NCBI GenBank assembly: GCA_910586735.1
Contig: CAJUJW010000100.1
Coordinates: 1 to 6,444, forward strand
DNA: 6,444 nt
Direction of reading: 5' to 3'
Source: an uncultured Oscillibacter sp.
Lineage (GTDB): Bacteria > Bacillota > Clostridia > Oscillospirales > Oscillospiraceae
The notes below the pieces were generated by a model. It saw nothing but the letters and a program-made list of their open reading frames with translations. It made no database searches and was not told the DNA's origin. Of this stretch, positions 1 to 3,747 are shown piece after piece (positions within the stretch are counted from its first letter, which is position 1; each line of letters begins with the position of its first letter). Position numbers and translations under genes: made by a program.

Positions 1-1
1 C

Positions 2-40
2 ACGTTTGCCCTCATTGCCATCCTCATCAGAAGATTTTAA
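2..40 (+). CDS. possible 3' end of an upstream gene (partial)
   Basis: Reading from base 2 gives 12 codons (TFALIAILIRRF) followed by TAA at 38-40. The codons are mostly C-ending (GCC, CTC, ATC), as in the real genes of this window, and the peptide is a hydrophobic stretch closed by basic residues, as at the cytoplasmic end of a membrane protein such as a permease. Its start lies outside the window. The alternative frame from base 1 (ending at 49-51, with CPHC near its start) is also open, so the frame is uncertain. Function cannot be assigned; a transporter is only a guess. Confidence 0.3.
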   Translation, partial: TFALIAILIRRF

Positions 41-91
41 ACAGGCTCTAAGGAGGCTGGGGCCTGGAGTCGCCCTGACGGGCGGGGGCCC

Positions 92-108
92 CTCTTTTGC
101 GAAAAGAG
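92..108. repeat. short perfect hairpin
   Basis: CTCTTTT (92-98) and AAAAGAG (102-108) form a perfect 7-bp stem with a 3-nt loop. A smaller GC stem, CGCCC/GGCG-type (71-75 with 80-84), lies just before it. No T-run follows on the + strand, so neither is a standard intrinsic terminator. They could mark the 3' end of the upstream transcript. Confidence 0.4.
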
Positions 109-290
109 CGAATGCGCCGTGCACGGTGGAAGAGAGAAAACGGGGGCGCGCAAGGAGTGCCGGCTGTTTGATACGAATGTCTCCAGCCCGCGGCGTGGTG
201 CGAGCGGGGGTTTTGGTGGTCGTTGAATCGACTCTCTCCTCTTTTCGCTGCCGCTACCCTGGTGGCTGCGGGGGATGGTGGGTCTGCCGT

Positions 291-355
291 CTTCTATCGG
301 TAGGGGCCGCCGCCCTCGGCAGCCCGTTCCTCCGGTCCTGCCCTTCTATCGGTAG
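291..355 (+). repeat. 13-bp direct repeat inside the compound element
   Basis: CTTCTATCGGTAG occurs exactly at 291-303 and 343-355, 52 bases apart. The first copy runs into GGGGCCGCC...CAGCCCGTTCC. A related unit, GTAGGGGCGGC...GCCCGTTCC, begins at 362 shortly after the second copy, so the area looks like a partly duplicated repeat unit of roughly 50-60 bp. Confidence 0.6.
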
Positions 356-365
356 AACCCTGTAG

Positions 366-384
366 GGGCGGCAATCTGCCGCCC
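366..384. repeat. REP-like GC palindrome
   Basis: GGGCGGCA (366-373) and TGCCGCCC (377-384) form a perfect 8-bp GC stem with a 3-nt ATC loop, followed by GTTCC. A weaker relative (GGGGCCG...CGGCAGCCC) lies at 304-325. The form is that of a repetitive extragenic palindrome. No T-tract follows, so it is not a canonical terminator. Confidence 0.55.
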
Positions 385-563
385 GTTCCCCGGCTTCCTG
401 CAACCACCGATAAGCGGCAGCGGAAAGAGGAGCTTGTCGATTCGATGAAGAACAAACCCCCGCTCAATTTAATTGCGCGTGGGAAGTCATTCCGGCTCCG
501 CCGTTCATTCAGGCGCGGTCCCCCGTCCCCTCGTCGTTCCCCCAATATTTCTTTTTCTCTTTT

Positions 564-616
564 GGACCGTGTACGGCCCGTTTTCTCTTTTTCTTTCTGA
601 CAAGAAAAAGAGAAAA
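564..616. repeat. two hairpins, one with a perfect 15-bp stem
   Basis: TTTTCTCTTTTTCTT (581-595) and AAGAAAAAGAGAAAA (602-616) form a perfect 15-bp stem with a 6-nt loop. Just before it, GGACCGT (564-570) and ACGGCCC (573-579) form a second stem with one mismatch. The long stem is almost all pyrimidine on one side and purine on the other and has no GC core, so terminator activity is uncertain. It is similar in style to the hairpin after iolB. Confidence 0.5.
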
Positions 617-630
617 TGGGGGGTGCAATG

Positions 631-697
631 AACCAGCCATCGCTGGTTGCCAAGGCCCCCGCCCGCAAGGGCGAGTAAAGGCCCCCCTTACGGGGGG
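631..697. repeat. series of short hairpins before the hydrolase gene
   Basis: Three stems follow one another: AACCAGC/GCTGGTT (631-637 with 642-648), GCCC/GGGC with a GCAA tetraloop (661-664 with 669-672), and CCCCCC/GGGGGG with a 4-nt loop (682-687 with 692-697). A run of seven T begins at 710, 12 bases after the last stem, which is too far for a normal intrinsic terminator. The run may mark the 3' boundary of upstream transcription or simply more REP-type repeats. Confidence 0.4.
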
Positions 698-709
698 AAC
701 CTCCGCAGA

Positions 710-749
710 TTTTTTTGCTTATTAAAATTGCTAAATTTTATAAAAGGAG
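710..749 (+). promoter_or_regulatory. AT-rich leader with ribosome binding site of the hydrolase gene
   Basis: A sharp AT-rich stretch breaks the surrounding GC-rich DNA. It contains an inverted repeat, AAAATT (724-729) with AATTTT (734-739), which could be a protein-binding site or part of a promoter, and AGGAG at 745-749, which lies 8 bases before the ATG at 758 and decides that start. A TTGCTT (715-720) with TATAAA (739-744) at 18-bp spacing is present, but it would start transcription after the ribosome binding site, so the true promoter is probably a different hexamer pair. Confidence 0.4.
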
Positions 750-757
750 TCTCTGCC

Positions 758-1459
758 ATGAAACCCAATCCCACCCGCTCGGCCCTCATTCTCATCGACA
801 TGGAAAACGGCTTTGTGGACCACCGGGGCGGCCACTGCATCAAGGGGGCCCAGGCCACCGTGCCCGCCTGCGCCCGGGCCTGCCACCTGGCCAGGAGCAA
901 AGGCATCCCCGTCTTCTTCGTCAAGCGCATCTACCGCGCCGACGGCAGCGACGTGGAGCTGACCCGATACGCCGCCTGGAAGGCCGGGGGCCACGCCTGC
1001 CGCCCCGCCTCCACGGGACCCAACAGCGCCCAGGCGCCGGAGGCCCTCCGCCCCCAGCCGGGGGACTACGCCATCATCAAGCCCCGGTGGAGCGCCTTCT
1101 TCCAGACGGAGCTGGACCTGATCCTCCGCCGCCTGGATGTGCGCACCGTCATCCTGGCGGGCACCACCACCCCCAACTGCGTCCGCACCACCTGCTACGA
1201 CGCCATCGCCCTGGAGTACAACACCGTGGTTCTCACGGACTGCTGCTCCTCCCAGACGGAGGAGATCCAGCGGGTGAACCTGGAGGACATGGAGCGGGCC
1301 GGGGCCATCCTCATGGACAGCGCCGCCTTCGCCGCCTACGGCCCGGAGACGGTCCGGGACCTCTCCGCCGCCATCCGGGAGGAGATGCTCCTCTCCGACG
1401 CCTTCCCCGAGCCCTTCGGGGCCGAGGGGGACTCCGTGGGCTGGACAGACCGGTGGTAA
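758..1459 (+). CDS. isochorismatase-family cysteine hydrolase
   Basis: The 233-residue protein is a complete member of the isochorismatase/nicotinamidase-like hydrolase family (alpha/beta Rossmann-like fold). The family's catalytic triad is visible: Asp14 in ALILIDMENGF, Lys108 in YAIIKPRWSAFF, and the nucleophile Cys141 in ILAGTTTPNCVRTT, where the preceding Thr-Thr-Pro-Asn should hold the cis-peptide/oxyanion loop. Such enzymes hydrolyse C-N bonds (nicotinamide, ureidoacrylate, N-carbamoyl compounds, biuret) or the vinyl ether of isochorismate; the sequence does not fix the substrate. A tail of about 20 residues after the core ends in GWTDRW. It is cytoplasmic, with no signal peptide or membrane segment. 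The start at 758 is chosen for its AGGAG 8 bases upstream; an upstream extension to 647 would read through repeats. A 253-bp gap divides it from iolE, so co-transcription is doubtful. Confidence 0.9.
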   Translation: MKPNPTRSALILIDMENGFVDHRGGHCIKGAQATVPACARACHLARSKGIPVFFVKRIYRADGSDVELTRYAAWKAGGHACRPASTGPNSAQAPEALRPQPGDYAIIKPRWSAFFQTELDLILRRLDVRTVILAGTTTPNCVRTTCYDAIALEYNTVVLTDCCSSQTEEIQRVNLEDMERAGAILMDSAAFAAYGPETVRDLSAAIREEMLLSDAFPEPFGAEGDSVGWTDRW

Positions 1460-1468
1460 ATCTTTCCG

Positions 1469-1480
1469 TGAACGTTTGCG
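1469..1480 (+). promoter_or_regulatory. possible degenerate operator half of the 1609 site
   Basis: TGAACGTTTGCG, 10 bases past the hydrolase stop codon, resembles the operator-like TGAAAACGCTTGCG at 1609-1622 with two bases missing. It carries an AACGTT core of the LacI-family kind. This is a resemblance only; it may be chance. Confidence 0.2.
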
Positions 1481-1510
1481 TGATTTCTTGCGGGCGTTCC
1501 GTCAAAGCGT

Positions 1511-1534
1511 AAAAAAAGCCAAACGTCCTTTGGC
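1511..1534 (-). terminator. hairpin with T-run read on the minus strand
   Basis: GCCAAA (1518-1523) and TTTGGC (1529-1534) form a perfect 6-bp stem with a 5-nt loop. Seven A at 1511-1517 lie directly on its left, so on the minus strand the stem is followed by seven T, the form of an intrinsic terminator for leftward transcription. On the + strand no T-run follows. No minus-strand gene is visible here, so it may act on antisense transcripts or be incidental. Confidence 0.35.
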
Positions 1535-1539
1535 AAAAT

Positions 1540-1553
1540 CGGAAAATTTTCCG
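1540..1553. promoter_or_regulatory. 14-bp perfect palindrome, candidate operator
   Basis: CGGAAAATTTTCCG is a perfect dyad with no spacer, typical in form of a dimeric repressor site. Its half CGGAAAA recurs at 1621-1627 with an inverted TTTTCC at 1646-1651, closer to iolE. It sits upstream of the probable iol promoter region. The protein that would bind is not in the window. Confidence 0.4.
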
Positions 1554-1563
1554 GGCCTATGAG

Positions 1564-1609
1564 AAAAAATATTGATTTTTTACGGAGAAGATGCTAAGTT
1601 GAACATAGT
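1564..1609 (+). promoter_or_regulatory. probable iol promoter region
   Basis: This AT-rich segment contains AAAAAAT/ATTTTTT (1564-1570 with 1575-1581), TTGATT at 1572-1577 as a possible -35, and TAAGTT at 1595-1600 (17-bp spacing) or CATAGT at 1604-1609 as possible -10 hexamers. Both -10 candidates are weak (three and four of six matches to TATAAT). The position, about 100 bases before iolE and just before a LacI/CcpA-like site, is what supports a promoter here; the exact hexamers are uncertain. Confidence 0.35.
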
Positions 1610-1622
1610 GAAAACGCTTGCG
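1609..1622 (+). promoter_or_regulatory. cre-like / LacI-family operator candidate
   Basis: TGAAAACGCTTGCG fits 9 of the 11 specified positions of the Gram-positive cre consensus TGWAANCGNTNWCA, including the central CG and the AANCGNT core. It lies just downstream of the candidate -10 hexamers, where a repressor would block transcription. CcpA-mediated carbon catabolite repression of inositol genes is known in Bacillus; a local LacI-type regulator is equally possible. Confidence 0.4.
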
Positions 1623-1651
1623 GAAAACCCGGGGTTCTCCGCTGGTTTTCC
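1622..1651 (+). repeat. leader inverted repeat upstream of iolE
   Basis: GGAAAACC (1622-1629) and GGTTTTCC (1644-1651) form a perfect 8-bp stem; inside it CGGG (1630-1633) can pair with TCCG (1638-1641), with one G-T pair, to lengthen the hairpin. No T-run follows. It could be a second operator sharing the GGAAAA half-site of the 1540 palindrome, or an RNA structure in the iolE leader. Confidence 0.4.
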
Positions 1652-1712
1652 TCTTCCAACCAACGGGCCTGTCAGGCCACAGGACGGCAATTTTACAAGG
1701 AGGTCGTTTCCC

Positions 1713-2615
1713 ATGTTTGATTCCAAGAATGTATTTGTAGGCATCGCGCCCATCGGCTGGTGTAATGACGACATGCCGGAGCTGGGCGCGGAGAACACCT
1801 TCCAGCAGACGGTCAGCGAGATGGCCCTGGCGGGCTTCACGGGCTGTGAGATCGGCAACAAGTACCCCACGGACCCCGTGGAACTGAAAAAGGCTCTGGA
1901 CCTCCGGGACGTGCGCATCGCCAGCCGGTGGTACTCCTCCTTCCTGCTCAGCCGCCCCTTCGAGGAGGAGGAGAAGGACTTTATCGCCAACCTGGACTTC
2001 CTGGCGGCGGTGGGGGCTGACCGGATCAACGTCAGCGAGCAGACCTCGTCCATCCAGGGGAAGATGGACACCCCCATTCTCACCGGCGGGCACAAGCGGG
2101 TGATGACCGACGCGGAGTGGGACCTCTTCTGCGGCGGGCTGAACAAGCTGGGTAAGATCGCCGTAGACCGGGGCTTCAAGCTCTGCTTCCACCACCACAT
2201 GGGAACGGTGGTCCAGACCAGCGAGGAGACGGACCGCATGATGGCGAATACCGACCCCCGGTATGTGTTCCTCTGCTATGACACGGGACACTTCACCTTC
2301 GCCGGGGAGGACCCCCTGGCCATGCTGAAAAAATATGTGGACCGTGTGGGCCACGTGCATCTGAAGGACATGCGGCTTCCCGTGGTGGAGGAGGCCCGGA
2401 AGAACAACTGGAGCTTCCTCCAGTCCGTGCGGAACGGGGCGTTCACGGTGCCCGGCGACGGCGACGTGGACTTCGACCCGGTGTTCAAGGTCCTGGCGGA
2501 CGCCGGGTATCAGGGCTGGCTTCTGGTAGAGGCCGAGCAGGACCCCGGCAAGGCGAATCCGCTGGAGTACGCTCTGAAAGGGCGGAAGTATATCAAGGAG
2601 CATACCGGGCTGTAA
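1713..2615 (+). CDS. iolE: 2-keto-myo-inositol dehydratase (inosose dehydratase) IolE
   Basis: IolE catalyses the second step of myo-inositol breakdown, removing water from 2-keto-myo-inositol to give 3D-(3,5/4)-trihydroxycyclohexane-1,2-dione, in the cytoplasm. The 300-residue protein has the family's usual length and is a xylose-isomerase-like TIM barrel. The N-terminal signature GIAPIGWCNDDMPELG (residues 10-25) is the characteristic IolE opening. Likely metal and active-site residues lie in the barrel motifs LCFHHHMGT (His160-162), LCYDTGHF (Asp190, His193), GHVHLKD (His214, His216) and LLVEAEQDP (Glu273, Glu275). The start at 1713 is chosen because AAGGAGGT ends 8 bases before it; the open frame continues upstream to 1572 but through operator-like repeats. 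It is the first iol gene of the cluster, followed by a 211-bp hairpin-rich gap before iolB. Identity is firm from the family signature. Confidence 0.95.
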   Translation: MFDSKNVFVGIAPIGWCNDDMPELGAENTFQQTVSEMALAGFTGCEIGNKYPTDPVELKKALDLRDVRIASRWYSSFLLSRPFEEEEKDFIANLDFLAAVGADRINVSEQTSSIQGKMDTPILTGGHKRVMTDAEWDLFCGGLNKLGKIAVDRGFKLCFHHHMGTVVQTSEETDRMMANTDPRYVFLCYDTGHFTFAGEDPLAMLKKYVDRVGHVHLKDMRLPVVEEARKNNWSFLQSVRNGAFTVPGDGDVDFDPVFKVLADAGYQGWLLVEAEQDPGKANPLEYALKGRKYIKEHTGL

Positions 2616-2643
2616 GCCTCAAAGAGGGGACTTCGTCCTCCTT

Positions 2644-2757
2644 TCCCCGCAAGGGGGACGCCGCATCCGTAAGGCGGCAAAGCCGCCGACGGCTGCGCAG
2701 TGGATTCCCCCCTCCAGTGGCATCGGTCACTGGAGCCGCCGCCCCAGGCGGCTGGAG
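2644..2757 (+). repeat. chain of GC-rich hairpins between iolE and iolB
   Basis: Four stems follow closely. CCCC/GGGG with a GCAA tetraloop is at 2645-2656. A long imperfect hairpin at 2663-2696 has a perfect GGCGGC-AAA-GCCGCC core (2673-2687), extended by CCGT/ACGG and GCA/TGC. CTCCAGTG/CACTGGAG (2712-2719 with 2728-2735) is a perfect 8-bp stem. GCCGCC/GGCGGC (2735-2740 with 2747-2752) is the fourth. CTGGAG occurs again at 2752-2757, so CTCCAG at 2712 could pair with either copy, giving alternative folds. No T-tract follows. The series looks like REP-type repeats able to protect or trim the iolE mRNA end. Confidence 0.5.
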
Positions 2758-2765
2758 TATTGGAA

Positions 2766-2794
2766 TTTTTGTGACGCGCATGCCGTCACAAAAA
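2766..2794. repeat. perfect 11-bp hairpin before iolB
   Basis: TTTTTGTGACG (2766-2776) and CGTCACAAAAA (2784-2794) form a perfect 11-bp stem around CGCATGC, whose last six bases are themselves palindromic. The stem is flanked by its own A and T runs, so it has no T-tract after a GC stem in either direction. It ends 18 bases before the iolB ribosome binding site. It may be an attenuator, a processing site or a dispersed repeat. Confidence 0.5.
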
Positions 2795-2826
2795 TGATTT
2801 AAATTCGTATTTGGGAGATGATTCCA

Positions 2827-3627
2827 ATGACCTACTTCACCAAGAACGACGAATTGAGGCAAGGCTACAATTCCTACATCGACTCTTCTGCGGACGACAT
2901 GGGCACCCAGATGGACGTGGGCCTCCTCCTGATGGAGGCGGGCGACACCTTCACCATCCTGGAGCCGGAGAAGGAGACCGCGGTCCTCCTCTTCGCCGGA
3001 GAAGTGACCTACGCCTGGGGCGGGCACACCGTGGAGGCCAAGCGCCCCGATTGCTTCCACCACGAGGCTTACTGCCTCCTGGCGGGCCGGGGGGAGAAGA
3101 TCACCCTCACCGCCCAGGCCCACAGCGAAATTTACATTCAAAAAACCCGGAACGACAAGCCCTTCCCGGCGGTCATGTACACCCCCGAGACCGTCCAGAC
3201 CCAGCACGCCGGAAACAAGGGCGAGCTGCTGGGCTGCATGGAGCGGGAGATCAAGACCTTCTTCGACCACGACAACGCCCCGTTTTCCAACATGGTCCTG
3301 GGCGAGGTGCTGAACCACCCCGGCAAGTGGTCCTCCTATCCCCCCCATCACCACCCCCAGCCGGAGGTCTACTTCTACCGCTTCGACTACCCCCACGGCT
3401 TCGGCGCGGGCTTTGCCAACGGCGAGATCTACCAGACCGGCCATAACGGCCTTGCCGTCATCACCAGCGGCTTCCACTCCCAGACCGCCGCGCCGGGCTA
3501 CGCCATGTGCTACGCCTGGGGCATCCGGCACCTGGAGGGGGACCCCTGGCTGAAAACCCGCATCGACGACCCCGAGCACGCCTGGCTCTGGAAGCCGGAC
3601 GCCAACGAGCACATCTATCAAGGCTGA
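2827..3627 (+). CDS. iolB: 5-deoxy-glucuronate isomerase IolB
   Basis: IolB converts 5-deoxy-D-glucuronate, the product of IolD, into 5-dehydro-2-deoxy-D-gluconate, the substrate for the IolC kinase. The 266-residue protein is close to the usual family length and has the double-cupin layout of the KduI/IolB family: an N-terminal cupin half (about 25-105) and a C-terminal metal-binding half. The signature HPGKWSSYPPHHHPQPEVYF (residues 164-183) supplies likely metal ligands in His174-176 and Glu180, with His217 in GFHSQTAAPG as the probable last ligand and CYAWGIRHL after it. The start at 2827 is preferred to an ATG at 2818, which touches the GGGAG (2813-2817); from 2827 the spacing is 9 bases. 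It has its own leader after the hairpin chain and precedes iolD by 120 bases. All expected motifs are intact. Confidence 0.94.
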   Translation: MTYFTKNDELRQGYNSYIDSSADDMGTQMDVGLLLMEAGDTFTILEPEKETAVLLFAGEVTYAWGGHTVEAKRPDCFHHEAYCLLAGRGEKITLTAQAHSEIYIQKTRNDKPFPAVMYTPETVQTQHAGNKGELLGCMEREIKTFFDHDNAPFSNMVLGEVLNHPGKWSSYPPHHHPQPEVYFYRFDYPHGFGAGFANGEIYQTGHNGLAVITSGFHSQTAAPGYAMCYAWGIRHLEGDPWLKTRIDDPEHAWLWKPDANEHIYQG

Positions 3628-3629
3628 GA

Positions 3630-3655
3630 GTTGCTTTTCTTGAAAGAAAAGCAAC
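3630..3655. terminator. perfect hairpin directly after iolB
   Basis: GTTGCTTTTCTT (3630-3641) and AAGAAAAGCAAC (3644-3655) are exact inverted copies, two bases past the iolB stop. The turn is only two bases, so about 10-11 pairs can form. It is followed by CAAAAGAACTTT, not by a T-run, so it is not a canonical intrinsic terminator; transcript-end protection, partial termination or a dispersed repeat are alternatives. Confidence 0.4.
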
Positions 3656-3732
3656 CAAAAGAACTTTAGCGCGCTACGGAGTCCGGCATGTATCCAAGCC
3701 TCTGCGACGGCAACGTAGCTGGATTTTATTAC

Positions 3733-3740
3733 AAGGAGGT
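3733..3740 (+). promoter_or_regulatory. strong ribosome binding site deciding the iolD start
   Basis: AAGGAGGT stands 7 bases before the ATG at 3748. The surrounding leader (TTACAAGGAGGT, then TTTCCCATG) closely matches that of iolE at 1693-1715. It rules against the in-frame ATG at 3688, which has no such site and would add 20 residues absent from the family. Confidence 0.8.
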
Positions 3741-3747
3741 TTTTCCC

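Larger units (their letters stand above)
202..465. repeat. compound element bounded by long imperfect inverted repeats
   Basis: The left arm (about 202-275) and the right arm (about 393-465) are inverted copies of each other. GAGCGGGGG at 202-210 matches CCCCCGCTC at 457-465. GAATCGAC at 225-232 matches GTCGATTC at 436-443. The 20 bases at 236-255 match the complement of 413-432 with a single mismatch. Similarity fades inward through the GGTGG/CCACC segments. The centre holds a 13-bp direct repeat and a GC palindrome. There is no transposase. It resembles a non-autonomous (MITE-like) or REP-cluster element; its copy number in the genome cannot be seen here. Confidence 0.6.
41..757. other. repeat-rich intergenic region without a convincing gene
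   Basis: This 0.7-kb stretch has no reading frame with the codon bias of the neighbouring genes. Open frames exist on both strands (6-365 +, 294-668 -), but their peptides are Arg/Ser/Gly/Pro-rich, low in complexity, and overlap inverted repeats, so they are not believable proteins. The region holds hairpins at 71-84, 92-108, 366-384, 564-579, 581-616, 631-648 and 661-697, a 13-bp direct repeat and a pair of long inverted arms. It separates the upstream gene from the hydrolase gene and may contain a degenerate mobile repeat. Confidence 0.6.

Noticed and set aside
291..355. Possible CRISPR-like array from the repeated CTTCTATCGGTAG
   Set aside because: Only two short copies, 52 bases apart, with related rather than unique sequence beside them; no third repeat and no cas genes.
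6..365. 119-codon + strand frame in the left non-coding region
   Set aside because: It has no ribosome binding site or matching codon bias, and runs through the inverted-repeat element; the peptide is of low complexity.
294..668. 124-codon minus-strand frame in the left non-coding region
   Set aside because: It reads through the 15-bp hairpin, the right inverted arm and the GC palindrome; the Lys/Arg-rich stretch simply translates the purine-rich hairpin.
682..716. Intrinsic terminator from the C6/G6 hairpin and the following T-run
   Set aside because: The T-run starts 12 bases after the stem, too far for a standard intrinsic terminator.
1460..1712. Riboswitch or tRNA/T-box leader before iolE
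   Set aside because: No conserved T-box, tRNA or known riboswitch core sequence could be recognised; the inverted repeats fit DNA operators or simple hairpins better.
1557..2603. 348-codon minus-strand frame across iolE
   Set aside because: Same effect of codon bias opposite a clear IolE; no ribosome binding site or family motif.
2593..3654. 353-codon minus-strand frame across iolB
   Set aside because: Opposite a clear IolB and running through intergenic hairpins; Val/Gly/Leu-rich composition typical of antisense shadows.
3688..3747. Upstream in-frame ATG adding 20 residues to IolD
   Set aside because: No ribosome binding site before it, whereas AAGGAGGT stands ideally before the ATG at 3748, and family members begin with the IRLTMAQA-type sequence.
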